Counted from the stretch's first letter, positions 29,283 through 40,785 are shown. The stretch: DNA of 64,000 nucleotides from Streptomyces sulphureus DSM 40104 (GCF_000381025.1 NZ_KB905823.1:124001-188000); one strand, 5' to 3'. Made by a program: numbers and translations. The notes: a model not told the origin generated them from the sequence alone.

Positions 29283-30093
29283 ATGACCTTAGACACGACC
29301 TCAGCCTCGGAGCGGTCGCTTCTGTGGTTCCGATGCTTCCGGCCCCGACCACAGGCCACCGTCCGTGTCTACGTGCTCCCGTTCGCGGGCGGCGGTGCCG
29401 CCTTCTACCGGACCTGGGCCGACCGGCTGCCCGCGTCCGTCGAACTGCGTGCGGCCCAACTGCCCGGTCGCCAGGACCGCATGGCCGAGCCGCCCGTCAC
29501 CGACTGCGCCGAGCTGGTGCGCTCCCTGACCGACGTCCTTGTCGACGACGCACGGGGTCGGACCTTCGCGCTGTTCGGGCACAGCATGGGCGCGCTCCTG
29601 TCGTTCGAGGTCGCCCGGGAGCTGCGCCGCCGCGGCGCGCCGGCGCCGGTGCTCCTCGGCCTGTCCGGTTGGTCGTCGCCACGCGGCGGGCTCCCGCACA
29701 GCCGCTACTCCGATCTGTCGGACGAGGAGTTCCTCGATGCCGTGCGGCGCCTCGGCGGCATGCCACAGGACGTTCTTGACGAGCCGGACCTGCTGCGTCT
29801 CGTCCTGCCGACGCTGCGCGCCGATTTCAGTGTGGCCGAGAGCCACCGTTACCGGCCTGAGCCACCACTGGACCTGCCGGTGTCGGTGTTCGGCGGCACC
29901 GCAGACCCCTTCACCGAACGCCGGGGACTCGAGGAGTGGCAGCGGGAGACCACCGCGCCGGTGACCGTCCGGCACTACCCGGGCAAGCACTTCTACCTGG
30001 CCGATCACGCCGACGCGGTCGCGGAAATGTTCACGGCCGACCTGCGCGCGGCGCGTGACCTCGCGGACGGCACCCGTACGGATGGGGATACCC

Positions 30094-30101
<8 letters not shown>
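29283..30101 (+). CDS. Type II thioesterase (external editing thioesterase)
   Basis: 272-residue alpha/beta hydrolase of the GrsT/RifR type. Such free-standing thioesterases remove stalled or wrong acyl groups from carrier proteins of PKS and NRPS lines. The nucleophile Ser101 lies in GHSMGA, and His236 in GKHFYL is the likely catalytic histidine. The N-terminal [14 protein letters not shown] and the LPGRQDR stretch are typical of the family. The ATG at 29283 was chosen because homologous sequence begins shortly after it and a purine-rich stretch lies upstream. The 3' end overlaps the start of the carboxylase beta gene by 8 bases, so the two are coupled. Confidence 0.93.
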
Positions 30102-31691
<1,590 letters not shown>

Positions 31692-31695
<4 letters not shown>

Positions 31696-31961
31696 CCGCC
31701 GCGAATCCCGGCCCCGGACAGGGCACGGCGCGACGGGACGAGGCCGCGCCCGTAGGGGCGCTGATGCGCGTCGTCCGCGGACACCCCACGGCGGAAGAGC
31801 TGGCCGCGGTCGTCGCGTGTCTCACGGTGGCCGCGTCCCGCGACACCGAGCAGCACCCGGCTCACGTCCCCTCCGAGTGGGCCCGCTCCGCGCGGAGAGG
31901 ACTGCTGCGTTCGTCGTATCCCATGCGCGGCTGGCGCACTGCGCGCATACCTCACCGCTGA
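31692..31961 (+). CDS. Acyl-CoA carboxylase epsilon subunit (small accessory subunit)
   Basis: 89-residue protein starting at the GTG of a GTGA overlap with the beta-subunit stop. The core [18 protein letters not shown] (from codon 25) matches the conserved epsilon-subunit motif of actinobacterial acyl-CoA carboxylases (PccE/AccE), and the tail has the usual basic, Trp-containing end ([16 protein letters not shown]). Epsilon subunits bind beta subunits and raise holoenzyme activity. Its retention beside the beta subunit supports a working complex with the alpha subunit at 35866-37650. Confidence 0.85.
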
Positions 31962-31996
31962 TCCTCACGGACCTTGCAGAAAGCGAAAAGCACCCC

Positions 31997-33757
31997 ATGA
32001 CAGACACCACGACCGGTCCGCCCCGGACCGGGCTGCGCAGCCTGCCCGACATCCTGCGCATGCGCGCCGGACAGCAGCCCCACCAGACCGCCTACACGTT
32101 CCTGCACAACGGGGAGGGCGAGGCGGATACCCTGACCTATCGGGAGCTGGACGCCGGAGCCCGCGGCCGAGCCGCCGCGCTGGCGCCGCGTCTCGGCGGC
32201 CACAGCGCCGTCCTCCTCTACCCCGCCGGACTGGAGTTCGTCCGCACCCTTCTCGGCTGCATGTACGCCGGAGTGGCGGGAGCCCCCGTGCAGGTCCCCA
32301 ACCGCGTGCGCGGACTGCAGCGGATGCGCCGCATCGCGGACGACGCGGGAGCCACCACGATCCTCACCACGACCTCCGTGAAGCGCGACCTGGAAGAGCG
32401 CTTCGGGGACCGGCCGGAGCTGTCCGGACTGACGGTGATCGACACCGCGTCGCTGCCTCCCGCCCCCGAGGGGGACTGGACGGGGAACGAACCGCGGCTG
32501 GAGGACATCGCCCTGCTCCAGTACACCTCCGGGTCGACCGGCGACCCCAAGGGCGTGATGGTCCGTCACGACAACTTGGTGCACAACGCGGCCGAGACGG
32601 ACGAGCTGTGGCCCTGTGCTCCGGACGGCACCGTCGTGTCCTGGCTGCCGCTCTTCCACGACATGGGGCTGCTCTTCGGCGTCGTCCTGCCGCTGTGGGC
32701 AGGCATACCCGCCTACTTGATGGCGCCCGATGCGTTCATACGCCGTCCCGCCCGCTGGCTGGAAGCCGTCTCGCGGTTTCGGGGCACCCATGCCGCCGCC
32801 CCGAGCTTCGCGTACGAACTGTGCGTGCGCGCGGCGGCCGAGGGAGCCGTCCCACCGGGTCTCGACCTGACGTCGTGGCGGATCGCGGCCAACGGCGCCG
32901 AGCCGGTGCGCAGCGCAACAGTTCGGGCCTTCATCGAGACGTTCTCCCCCATGGGCTTTTCCGCGACCGCCATGTGTCCCGGCTACGGCCTCGCCGAGAA
33001 CACGTTGAAGGCCACTGGCAGCCCGCAGGGCCAGGCACCCGGTGTGCTCCGGCTGTCCGCGGAAGAGCTCGCCGAGGATCGCGTGCGGGTGGTGGCCGAG
33101 GATGCCGGAGACGCCGTCCCGCTCGTGAGCTGCGGTGCACCGGCACGGGGAACCCGGGTACGGATCGTCGATCCCGTCACCCGCACGGTCTGCCCGCCGG
33201 ACCGTACCGGTGAGATATGGATCAACGGGCCGTGCGTCGCCGCCGGGTACCACGGACGACCCGTCGAGACGGAGGAGACCTTCCGCGCGCGTCTCGCGGG
33301 AAGCGAGGACGAGGGTACGGAGCCCCACCTGCGGACCGGCGATCTCGGCTTCGTCCACGAGGGCGAGCTGTACGTCACCGGCCGTCTCAAGGACGTCATC
33401 ATCCGCAAAGGCCGCAACTTCTACCCCCAGGACATCGAGTTGTCCGCCGAATCGGCCCATGCCGGGCTGCGGCCCAACTGCGCGGCGGCCTTCTCGGTCG
33501 ACGACGGCGAGAGCGAACGTCTCGTCGTGGCCGTCGAGACCGACGGGCGCGTACTGCGTTCCGTCGGTGCCGGAGAGCTGCGCCAGGACATCCGGGAGCA
33601 GATCTGGGACGGCCAGCGGCTTCAGGTGGACGACGTGGTGCTGATCCGTCGCGGTGCCCTCCCCAGGACCTCCAGCGGCAAGGTGCAGCGCCGGGCGTGC
33701 CGTCAGCGGTACCTGGACGACGAGCTGCGTGGCACGGCGACAGGAGAGGAAGGGTGA
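31997..33757 (+). CDS. Fatty acyl-AMP ligase (FAAL)
   Basis: 586-residue AMP-forming enzyme of the FadD26/FadD32 type, which activates a fatty acid as acyl-AMP and usually passes it to a carrier protein rather than to CoA. Visible landmarks are the ATP loop [11 protein letters not shown] (about residues 176-186), the FAAL-type SWLPLFHDMGLLFG, the PSFAYELCVR segment, GYGLAENTL, RTGDLGF and the C-terminal RKGRNFYPQDIE. Compared with CoA ligases, the region after the FHDMG motif has the FAAL-specific pattern. The ATG at 31997 gives the usual N-terminus (SLPDILRMRAGQQP). It may supply a fatty starter to a loading ACP upstream, or an acyl chain for the adjacent carboxylase. No free-standing ACP is seen in this window. 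Confidence 0.93.
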   Translation: MTDTTTGPPRTGLRSLPDILRMRAGQQPHQTAYTFLHNGEGEADTLTYRELDAGARGRAAALAPRLGGHSAVLLYPAGLEFVRTLLGCMYAGVAGAPVQVPNRVRGLQRMRRIADDAGATTILTTTSVKRDLEERFGDRPELSGLTVIDTASLPPAPEGDWTGNEPRLEDIALLQYTSGSTGDPKGVMVRHDNLVHNAAETDELWPCAPDGTVVSWLPLFHDMGLLFGVVLPLWAGIPAYLMAPDAFIRRPARWLEAVSRFRGTHAAAPSFAYELCVRAAAEGAVPPGLDLTSWRIAANGAEPVRSATVRAFIETFSPMGFSATAMCPGYGLAENTLKATGSPQGQAPGVLRLSAEELAEDRVRVVAEDAGDAVPLVSCGAPARGTRVRIVDPVTRTVCPPDRTGEIWINGPCVAAGYHGRPVETEETFRARLAGSEDEGTEPHLRTGDLGFVHEGELYVTGRLKDVIIRKGRNFYPQDIELSAESAHAGLRPNCAAAFSVDDGESERLVVAVETDGRVLRSVGAGELRQDIREQIWDGQRLQVDDVVLIRRGALPRTSSGKVQRRACRQRYLDDELRGTATGEEG

Positions 33758-33769
33758 GGCCCTCGTTCC

Positions 33770-34161
33770 CCGGCACGACCGTGGGGGGTTCGCACGCCTT
33801 GGGCATGAGGCGGAAGACAACGGACCCGTACCGCGCACGGCAGGCCGAGAAGTCGCCCGCTGGGCCGTCAGCACCGTCCCGCACACGGCGCGGCGGGCGC
33901 TGGACGACGACGGCACCCGCGCGGCGGTCCCGGCGGCCTTCGTGCCGCACCGGGCCGACCTGCGCACAGGGAAGGCCGCGGCAAAGGCTCTCGAGTTCCC
34001 ACAACGGACAGTGGTGGAACGGAACTTCGTCGACGAGGGCAACATCCCGTCGGCGTCCGTCCTCCTCGCGCTCGACCGCCTTCTCCGCCGAGGAGGCGTG
34101 CCGCAAGCCCGACTTGGGAGCGGGCACCGTCCTCACGGCACAGGCGGTGACGCTGCCATGA
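33770..34161 (+). pseudogene. Remnant of a beta-ketoacyl-ACP synthase III (KAS III/FabH-like) C-terminus
   Basis: Decayed sequence between FAAL and the adenylation gene. One frame reads AVSTVPHTARRALDD, FVPHRADLRTGKAAAKAL and DEGNIPSAS, followed by LALDRLL. These match the KAS III C-terminus, including the catalytic His of the HQANLRI motif (here HRADLRT) and the catalytic Asn of the GNTSAAS motif (here GNIPSAS). Near 34100 the match jumps to another frame ending GAGTVLTAQAVTLP and a stop at 34159-34161, the usual KAS III terminus. An earlier shift lies near 33830 (TDPY in one frame, AGREVARWAV in the next). The N-terminal half with the Cys is gone. At least two frameshifts and the truncation argue for a dead gene. 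Confidence 0.75.
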
Positions 34162-34241
34162 CCCCATCGGACCCGGCCCCGCGGTCCCCCGACGATGACC
34201 ACCTCACGTCCCGCCATGAGCGGGAGGAAGGAACCCGCACC

Positions 34242-35774
34242 ATGCAGCACGAGGCTTCGGGAGGGACAGCCCACGGTCGGCGGCTCGACGAACTGTTCCA
34301 CGACCGGATGGTGCAGAGCCCGCAGGCGGTCGCCCTGGTGGACGGCGCACACACGGTGACCTACGAGGAACTGTGGGACGAGGCCGGCCGCGTCGAGGCA
34401 CAGCTCACGGAAAACGACGTGGTGCCCGGCGGCCTGGTCGGGCTCCACATCAGGCGCGGATGGCAGGTCGTCGCGGGCATCCTGGGCATCTGGCGACACG
34501 GCTCCGGCTACGTTCCCGTCGACCCGCGCTATCCGCAGGCACGCCAGGACTACATCATCCAGAACGCGGGCCTGCGCCACCTTGTGACCGGCGACGGTGA
34601 CGGCGAGCTGAGCGTCGCCGTGCGGAAGGGCGCCGCGGACGTCGCGCCGGCGGTACCGCACGACACCGCGTACATCATCCACACCTCCGGTTCGACCGGG
34701 GACCCCAAGGGCGTCGTCGTGCGGCACACGCACGTGGCAGCTCTCCTGGAAGCGTGCGCGAAGACGTACGAGGTCGGGCCCGAGGACGTCTGGTCCTTCT
34801 TCCACTCGCACAGCTTCGACTTCAGCGTGTGGGAGATCTGGGGTGCGCTGCTGTCGGGCGGGCGGGTCGCCGTCGTGCCCCACGAAGCGGCCACGGATTC
34901 CGGTGCGTTCGCCACCTTCCTGGCCCGGCACCGGGTCTCCGTGCTCAGCCAGGTCCCGTCGGTCTTCGGCTACCTGGTGCGCGCGCTCGCCGCCGACCCC
35001 GTGCCCTTGCCGGACCTGCGGTACGTGGTCCTGGGCGGTGAGGCCATCGTGCCGCGGACGCTGCTCCAGTGGTTCCGACTCGGCGTGGCCCCGCACGCGG
35101 AGCTGTACAACATGTACGGCATCACGGAGATCACGGTGCACGCCACGGTCGCCAAGCTCACCCCGAAGGTGCTGCGCGCTCCGTCCGTCGGTACCCCGAT
35201 CGGGTCTCCGCTGCCCCACCTGGACATCGTGCTGCTGGAGGACGGCCGCCCGGTGTCGCCCGGTGTCCCCGGCGAGCTGCACATCGCGGGTGCGGGTGTG
35301 GCGGAGGGGTATCTGGACCGACCCGCGCTCACGGCAGAGCGGTTCCCGCGCTACGAGGAACTGGGCGGTGACCGGGTCTGGTACCGCAGCGGTGACTACG
35401 CCGTCGAGCGCCCGGACGGCGGGTTCGAGTACCTGGGGCGCCGCGACGACCAGGTGAAGATCCGGGGCTTCCGCATCGAACTGGGCGAGATCGAGGCCGT
35501 ACTGGCCGAGCAGCCGGAGGTGCAGGAGTGCGCCGTGGTGGTCGTGGACAGGCAGGGCAGCCCGGCCCTCGTCGGCTGCTTCGTCGCGGACCCCGAAACG
35601 CCGGGCGCTGCCACGCCCGCCGCGGTCGCCGCGCTCAGGGACCGGCTCGCACAGGTCCTGCCGCGGCACATGGTGCCGGGCAGCCTCGTCCCGGTCGACG
35701 AACTGCCGTTGACGCTCTCGGGAAAGCTCGACCGCGGAGCTTTGGTGCGTCGGGTGTCCGATGCCGGCCGGTGA
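34242..35774 (+). CDS. Free-standing NRPS adenylation domain, threonine-like pocket, probably acts in trans
   Basis: 510 residues covering A1-A10 only, with no C or PCP domain. All core motifs are intact: A3 [12 protein letters not shown]5 YNMYGITE, A7 YRSGDYAV, A8 [20 protein letters not shown] and A10 LSGKLD with Lys495. Pocket residues read by motif alignment are D193, F194, W197, S236, V263, G265, M291, V299, H300 and K495. This is close to the published threonine code DFWNIGMVHK, differing at two positions. The start ATG at 34242 is preceded by GGGAGGAAGG. An in-frame extension upstream merely runs through the KAS III remnant. Because the A domain in the cluster's only NRPS is degenerate, this protein is the likely source of the activated amino acid. 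Confidence 0.92.
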   Translation: MQHEASGGTAHGRRLDELFHDRMVQSPQAVALVDGAHTVTYEELWDEAGRVEAQLTENDVVPGGLVGLHIRRGWQVVAGILGIWRHGSGYVPVDPRYPQARQDYIIQNAGLRHLVTGDGDGELSVAVRKGAADVAPAVPHDTAYIIHTSGSTGDPKGVVVRHTHVAALLEACAKTYEVGPEDVWSFFHSHSFDFSVWEIWGALLSGGRVAVVPHEAATDSGAFATFLARHRVSVLSQVPSVFGYLVRALAADPVPLPDLRYVVLGGEAIVPRTLLQWFRLGVAPHAELYNMYGITEITVHATVAKLTPKVLRAPSVGTPIGSPLPHLDIVLLEDGRPVSPGVPGELHIAGAGVAEGYLDRPALTAERFPRYEELGGDRVWYRSGDYAVERPDGGFEYLGRRDDQVKIRGFRIELGEIEAVLAEQPEVQECAVVVVDRQGSPALVGCFVADPETPGAATPAAVAALRDRLAQVLPRHMVPGSLVPVDELPLTLSGKLDRGALVRRVSDAGR

Positions 35775-35865
35775 GAGGCCCACGAGGAACGAGCGCGTGA
35801 ACGCGACTGCGGGAACGCACCAACAGCCCCCGGGACGACCCGGGGAAGAGAACGGGGGAGCCATC

Positions 35866-37650
35866 GTGCGCAAGGTGCTCATCGCCAATCGCGGCGAGAT
35901 CGCGGTCCGCGTGGCCCGCGCGTGCAGGGACGCGGGCATCGCGAGCGTCGCCGTCTATGCCGATCCGGACCGGGACGCGCTGCATGTGCGTGCGGCCGAC
36001 GAGGCATTCGCCCTGGGCGGCGACACCCCGGCCGCGAGCTACCTGGACGTCGCCAACGTCCTGAAGGCCGCCGCCGATTCGGGGGCGGACGCCGTCCACC
36101 CCGGTTACGGCTTTCTCTCGGAGAACGCCGACTTCGCGCAGGCCGTTTCGGACGCGGGCCTGACCTGGATCGGCCCGCCGCCGTCTGCCATCCGGGACCT
36201 GGGCGACAAGGTCGCCGCGCGGCACATCGCGCACCGTGCGGGCGCTCCGCTGGTCGCGGGCACCAAGGACCCGGTCTCCGGCCCGGAGGAGGTCGTGGCC
36301 TTCGCCGAGGAGTACGGGCTGCCCATCGCCATCAAGGCCGCCTTCGGCGGCGGCGGGCGCGGCCTCAAGGTCGCCCGCACGCTGGAGGAGGTCCCCGAGC
36401 TGTACGACTCGGCGGTGCGCGAGGCGGTTGCGGCCTTCGGCCGCGGCGAGTGCTTCGTCGAGCGGTATCTCGACCGTCCCCGGCACGTGGAGACGCAGTG
36501 CCTGGCGGACAAGCACGGGAACGTGGTGGTCGTCTCGACCCGTGACTGCTCCCTGCAGCGCCGCCATCAGAAGCTCGTCGAGGAGGCTCCGGCGCCGTTT
36601 CTGACGGAGGAGCAGAACGCCGAGCTGTACCGTGCGTCCAAGGCGATCCTGCGCGAGGCGGGCTACGAGGGCGCGGGCACCTGCGAGTTCCTCGTCGGCC
36701 AGGACGGCATGATCTCGTTTTTGGAGGTCAACACCCGCCTCCAGGTCGAGCACCCGGTGAGCGAGGAGGTCGCGGGCATCGACCTGGTACGGGAGATGCT
36801 CCGTATCGCCGACGGCGAGGAACTGGGCTACGACGACCCGGTGCTGCGAGGTCACTCCTTCGAGTTCCGCATCAACGGCGAGGACCCGGGCCGCGACTTC
36901 CTTCCGGCCCCCGGCACCGTCACCGGCTTCGCGCCGCCGTCCGGGCCGGGCGTCCGGCTGGACGCGGGCGTCGAGTCCGGCTCGGTCATCGGTCCGGCCT
37001 GGGACTCCCTGCTGGCCAAGCTCGTCGTCACGGGCTCGACCCGCCGCCGGGCCCTCGAGCGGGCGGCGCGGGCGCTGGACGAGTTCACCGTCGAGGGCAT
37101 GGCGACCGCGCTCCCCTTCCACCGGACCGTGGTACGGGACGCGGCGTTCGCGCCGGAGGTCAACGGGTGCGAGGGCGAGCCCTTCGACGTCTACACCCGG
37201 TGGATCGAGACGGAGTTCGTCAACGAGATCAAGCCGTACACGGCGCACGGCGCCGGCGCGGACGCCGATGCCGAGGAGGCGTCCCGCGAGACCGTGGTCG
37301 TCGAGGTGGGCGGCAAGCGGCTGGAGGTCTCGCTGCCGTCCGCGCTCGGGATGCCGCTGGCCCGCGCCGCGGTCGAGGGAGGGGCGCGCAAGCCCCGCCG
37401 CAAGGCCACGAGGAAGTCGGGCGCCGCCGTCTCCGGGGACGCCCTCGCGTCTCCGATGCAGGGCACCATCGTCAAGGTCGCCGTCGAGGAAGGCCAGCAC
37501 GTCGAGGAAGGCGAACTGGTCGTCGTCCTCGAAGCGATGAAGATGGAGCAGCCGCTGAACGCCCACCGCGCGGGCACGGTGAAGGGCCTCGACGCCCGGA
37601 TCGGCGCCTCCGTCTCCTCCGGCGCCGTCATCTGCGAGATCAAGGACTGA
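35866..37650 (+). CDS. Acyl-CoA carboxylase alpha subunit (biotin carboxylase plus biotin carrier)
   Basis: 594-residue AccA/PccA-type subunit. The N-terminal biotin carboxylase starts [14 protein letters not shown] and contains the ATP-grasp glycine loop GGGGRG and the catalytic region [14 protein letters not shown]. The C-terminal carrier domain has the biotinylation motif EAMKM with Lys559. It carboxylates biotin for the beta subunit at 30094-31695. The GTG at 35866 is preceded by GGGGGAG at seven bases; a longer in-frame reading from 35761 adds only an unconserved tail. A dedicated alpha subunit inside the cluster is notable because actinomycetes often share one genomic alpha subunit among several carboxylases. 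The carrier is preceded by a basic linker (KPRRKATRK). Confidence 0.95.
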   Translation: MRKVLIANRGEIAVRVARACRDAGIASVAVYADPDRDALHVRAADEAFALGGDTPAASYLDVANVLKAAADSGADAVHPGYGFLSENADFAQAVSDAGLTWIGPPPSAIRDLGDKVAARHIAHRAGAPLVAGTKDPVSGPEEVVAFAEEYGLPIAIKAAFGGGGRGLKVARTLEEVPELYDSAVREAVAAFGRGECFVERYLDRPRHVETQCLADKHGNVVVVSTRDCSLQRRHQKLVEEAPAPFLTEEQNAELYRASKAILREAGYEGAGTCEFLVGQDGMISFLEVNTRLQVEHPVSEEVAGIDLVREMLRIADGEELGYDDPVLRGHSFEFRINGEDPGRDFLPAPGTVTGFAPPSGPGVRLDAGVESGSVIGPAWDSLLAKLVVTGSTRRRALERAARALDEFTVEGMATALPFHRTVVRDAAFAPEVNGCEGEPFDVYTRWIETEFVNEIKPYTAHGAGADADAEEASRETVVVEVGGKRLEVSLPSALGMPLARAAVEGGARKPRRKATRKSGAAVSGDALASPMQGTIVKVAVEEGQHVEEGELVVVLEAMKMEQPLNAHRAGTVKGLDARIGASVSSGAVICEIKD

Positions 37651-37775
37651 CGCCGAGTCACGTCAGCCGTGCATCGATTCTGATTGCGCCTAACAATGAG
37701 GATGCGCTAAAAAGAGTGAGTGAATAGCGAAATGTGGCTCGCGGAGCCCGGCGGCCGGTCAGCGAAGGCGGGGAC
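37651..37775. promoter_or_regulatory. AT-richer leader before the exporter gene, possible promoter/operator
   Basis: This 125-base gap is clearly less G/C-rich than its surroundings. It contains two similar elements in direct orientation, TTGCGCCTAAC (37684-37694) and ATGCGCTAAAA (37702-37712), 18 bases apart. A TetR gene lies just past the exporter, so an operator here is plausible, but no strong palindrome is visible. The exporter's ribosome-binding site GAAGGCGGGG ends at 37773. Confidence 0.35.
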
Positions 37776-39353
37776 ATGAAGGACGACGACGCCGTGAGGG
37801 CGGAACCTTACGGGAAGCGCTGGTGGGCGCTCAGTGCCCTGGTGCTGAGCCTGCTGGTCATCGGCCTGGACATCACCATCCTCAACGTGGCACTGCCGAC
37901 GCTTGCCACGGACCTGGGGGCGAAGAACAGGGAGCTGCAGTGGATCGCCGACTCCTACACCCTGGTGTTCGCGGGCCTGCTGCTGCCCGCCGGCGTGCTC
38001 GGGGACCGGTTCGGCCGTAAGAAAATGATCATGGCCGGGCTGGTGATCTTCGGCGTCGCCTCGGCGTGGTGCGCCTGGTCCACGGGGCCGACCGAACTCA
38101 TCTATGCCCGCGGCCTGCTGGGGCTCGGAGCGGCCATCGTCACCCCGCTGAGCCTGTCGATCCTCCCCGCGATGTTCCCCGAGGAGGAGAGGGGCAAGGC
38201 CATCGCGATCTGGTCGACAGGCACGGTCCTCGGCCTGCCGCTCGGACCGATCCTGGGGGGCTATCTGCTGGAGCACTTCTGGTGGGGCTCGGTCTTCCTC
38301 ATCAACGTCCCGGTGCTCGCGGCCGGTCTCCTGTGCGCCGCATACCTGCTCCCCGAGTCGCGCGACCCGGCCAAGCCGGGTGTCGACCTGGTGGGCGGGG
38401 TGCTGTCCACCGCCGGGCTGTGCAGCCTGCTGTACGGAATCATCGAAGGGCCGGACAAGGGGTGGAGCGACGTCACCATCCTCGGGACCATCGCCGTCGG
38501 GCTGCTGGTGCTGGCGGTGTTCGTGCTCTGGGAGAGGCGCAGCGGCAGACCCCTCATCGACTTGGGCCTGTTCTGGAACAGGCGGTTCGCGGTCGCCACT
38601 CTCAGCCTGACGGTGCTGTCCTTCGTGCTCTACGGCATTCTCTTCGTCGCCCCGCAGTACCTGCAGGTCGTACTGGAGTCCTCGGCACTCGGTAGCGGCG
38701 TGCGGCTGCTGCCGCTCGTGGGCGCCTACATGGTGGGTGCTGGGGTCAGCGATGCGCTGGTGAAGCGGATCGGCGCGCGGTGGGTGACGGGAGGTGGACT
38801 GGTCATCCTCGGCGTCGGCATGGCCGTCATGGCTGGGATCTCCTCGGAGAGCGGATATGCCCATACGGTGTGGGCGTTTTCCGTCCTCGGAGTGGGGCTC
38901 GGTATCTCCTTGCCGCCGTCGGTGGAGATGGTGATGGCGGTACTGCCCCCCGGCGAGATGGGTCGGGGCACCGCGCTCACGACCGCCCTGCGACAGGTCG
39001 GCGGCGCTCTGGGGATCGCAGTCCTGGGCAGCATGCTCGCGTCGTCCTACTCCAACGGCGTCGAGGAGGCCGCCCGGAGCGCGCCGTCGCAGGTCCAAGC
39101 CCAGGTGGAGGACTCGGTGGCGGCAGCCTCGGCGGTCGCCGATCGGATGGGTGAGTCGGGTGAAGCTTTGCGAGCTACTGCCTACAAGGCATTCACAGAT
39201 GGGATGGCATCGCTTTCACTACTCTGTAGTATCGTCGCGCTCCTTGGTGCTTCGGTGATCATCCTGCTACTCGCGAAGCGGGGCGGCGAGGAGTCCGGGC
39301 AGCGTCCGGTGAACGAAGGCAGCGAAGGTTCTTCGGCGGATCTGAGGGCCTGA
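37776..39353 (+). CDS. MFS drug/metabolite exporter of the DHA2 (EmrB/QacA, 14-TM) family
   Basis: 525-residue integral membrane protein. The first helices carry the DHA2 signatures LDITILNVALPTLA and the loop motif GDRFGRKK, and motif C-like GLPLGPILGG follows. The pattern of hydrophobic segments fits 14 helices, with a soluble Ala/Ser-rich stretch near residue 440. It exports substrates using the proton gradient and, from its place next to the biosynthetic genes and a TetR gene, probably exports the cluster's product or gives self-resistance. The ATG at 37776 has a good ribosome-binding site; an in-frame upstream start at 37734 lacks one. Confidence 0.93.
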   Translation: MKDDDAVRAEPYGKRWWALSALVLSLLVIGLDITILNVALPTLATDLGAKNRELQWIADSYTLVFAGLLLPAGVLGDRFGRKKMIMAGLVIFGVASAWCAWSTGPTELIYARGLLGLGAAIVTPLSLSILPAMFPEEERGKAIAIWSTGTVLGLPLGPILGGYLLEHFWWGSVFLINVPVLAAGLLCAAYLLPESRDPAKPGVDLVGGVLSTAGLCSLLYGIIEGPDKGWSDVTILGTIAVGLLVLAVFVLWERRSGRPLIDLGLFWNRRFAVATLSLTVLSFVLYGILFVAPQYLQVVLESSALGSGVRLLPLVGAYMVGAGVSDALVKRIGARWVTGGGLVILGVGMAVMAGISSESGYAHTVWAFSVLGVGLGISLPPSVEMVMAVLPPGEMGRGTALTTALRQVGGALGIAVLGSMLASSYSNGVEEAARSAPSQVQAQVEDSVAAASAVADRMGESGEALRATAYKAFTDGMASLSLLCSIVALLGASVIILLLAKRGGEESGQRPVNEGSEGSSADLRA

Positions 39354-39371
39354 AGCCGCAGCGAAATCGAA

Positions 39372-39403
39372 GGCCGGCCGCACCCGTGGGGGTGCGGCCG
39401 GCC
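39372..39403 (+). terminator. Strong hairpin between exporter and TetR gene
   Basis: A perfect 14-bp inverted repeat (left arm GGCCGGCCGCACCC, right arm GGGTGCGGCCGGCC) with a 4-base loop lies 18 bases after the exporter stop. There is no T-run, as is usual for high-GC actinobacterial hairpin terminators. It may end the cluster transcript or attenuate expression of the TetR gene that starts 26 bases later. Confidence 0.7.
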
Positions 39404-39429
39404 CGCATGTGCGATATGAGAGGAATGCT

Positions 39430-40035
39430 GTGAAGTCCCCAGCTCCCGGCTTGCGCGAGCGCAAGAAGATGCGGATGCGCACGACCATCAGGCGTGAAGC
39501 CCTTCGTCTGTTCGTCGAGAACGGTTATGAGCGGACGACGGTCGAGCAGATCGCTGAAGCGGCGGAAATCGCCCACACCACGTTTTTTCGTTACTTTCCT
39601 TCGAAAGAGCACGTGGTCTTCGCCGATGAATACGACCTGCTGCTGCGGGAGGCCATCACTTCGCGCCCGGACGAAGAGCCGGTGCTGATGGCCGTGCGCA
39701 ATGGGGTGGTCGAACTGTGCAGGAGCACTCTCGACGCCGACCAGGAGGAGTTGCTCACCCGCATGCGGTTGATCGACCAGGTGCCTGCACTCCGCGCACG
39801 GCTGCCGCAGCACCAGCGCGATGAGACGGGATTCCTGGCGGAGTTCCTTGCCCGGCGGCTGGGGCGCGACTCCGACGATCTCGTGGTGCGGGTGCTCGTG
39901 GGAGTCCTGGGTTCGATGGTGGCGGAGGTCCTGCTGGCCTGGGCGAGATACAGCGGTGAGCAGCCCCTGGAGGAACTGTTCGCGTCCCTCTTCGATGAGG
40001 TGTCCGAGTTCTTCACCGCGGTCGGCGAGGGGTGA
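39430..40035 (+). CDS. TetR-family transcriptional regulator
   Basis: 201 residues. The N-terminal helix-turn-helix (about residues 20-60) reads IRREALRLFVENGYERTTVE and then IAEAAEIAHTTFFRYFPSKE, the classic TetR DNA-binding domain. The C-terminus resembles the MftR/TetR_C_17-like ligand domain. The GTG at 39430 is preceded by GAGAGGA at about six bases. It follows the exporter on the same strand behind a strong hairpin, so it probably controls the exporter or the cluster; its operator has not been located with confidence. Confidence 0.9.
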   Translation: MKSPAPGLRERKKMRMRTTIRREALRLFVENGYERTTVEQIAEAAEIAHTTFFRYFPSKEHVVFADEYDLLLREAITSRPDEEPVLMAVRNGVVELCRSTLDADQEELLTRMRLIDQVPALRARLPQHQRDETGFLAEFLARRLGRDSDDLVVRVLVGVLGSMVAEVLLAWARYSGEQPLEELFASLFDEVSEFFTAVGEG

Positions 40036-40532
40036 GTCGAGCCGATCCGGACCGCACTCAGTCCTGAAAGCCTGCCGATCTCGCCGAGGCGTCGCCCACG
40101 TCCCCCCATCGCCGAAGCTGGGACTCCGGTGCCTCCGAGTGCGACGTCGAAAAGCGCATGCGCTACGCCAACTCTCTGAGCCAGTATCTGGTCTGAGGCC
40201 CGAATTCCTCGCGCAGGGGACGATCCTCGATCCGAGAAGCCTGCCTTCCCGTAGCCACTGAGATGAGCGGAGGCACTATCGCGCCGGCGTCGTAGGCGTG
40301 TGCACCTGAGCGCGTTCCTACGCTCTCATGCGTATCCCGGCAGTTGCGAGGTGGGCCCCGCCAACACCCGGCGCCCCGTCGGCGAACGACCTCCGACGGG
40401 GCGCTACGGGCTGATGACGACCGGGCACCCAGCCACAACTATGCGTACGGGGGATGTCACGCACAGGGATGAACCGATATCCCGGACGCCATCGATTACA
40501 CTACTGACTATATTTCACTACTCACTAACAAG
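40036..40532. other. Gap with no recognisable gene
   Basis: About 500 bases of mixed composition with frequent stops in all frames. Short frames exist on both strands (for example a 91-codon minus-strand frame at 40163-40438) but none shows a known motif or a good ribosome-binding site. The stretch 40480-40545 is AT-rich (ACTATATTTCACTACTCACT) and may hold a promoter. It marks the right edge of the biosynthetic cluster. Confidence 0.5.
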
Positions 40533-40785
40533 TCAACGCTCCCCCCGCCCTCTCACCCTCGAGCGCATCTCGTCGTAGGAGGGCGCCCAACGGTCGCCGG
40601 TCAACTTGCAGCCGGTGCCCCTCGTCGGCTGCTCGACAACTTCTTGCAGGCATGGCTCGGCGCGGGCGTTGCAGTTGTCGCCGCGCTCGTCGATCCAGTG
40701 GCGGAACACACTTCTCGCAGCCGGTGCGGTCCTCGTCGGCGACCTCCAGGGCGGCGATCGCCTCGGCGGCGCACCCGGAGTTCCT
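40533..40785 (-). pseudogene. Remnant of a secreted HNH endonuclease-family protein (DUF1524-type)
   Basis: On the minus strand one frame reads AIAALEVADEDRTGCEK and then shifts into FRHWIDERGDNCNARAE, EVVEQPTRGTGCKLTGDRW and APSYDE. This matches the first half of the small HNH-family proteins (YxRxxFxHWxDxDGDxCNTRxEVL, then CxxxxGxW) common in Streptomyces. The frame break falls near 40712. The second half with the DHxVPL nuclease motif is missing, and the signal peptide is not seen. It is therefore a truncated, frameshifted relic with no expected activity. Confidence 0.65.

Noticed and set aside
33654-34241. N-terminal extension of the free-standing A domain upstream of 34242
   Set aside because: This stretch is the KAS III remnant and part of the FAAL gene read in another frame; a strong ribosome-binding site precedes 34242.
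37776-39353. Calling the cluster exporter a specific resistance gene
   Set aside because: DHA2 transporters are too broad for a substrate call without the product structure.
40300-40578. 92-codon plus-strand frame
   Set aside because: No motif, no ribosome-binding site, and it runs over an AT-rich stretch that looks like a promoter.
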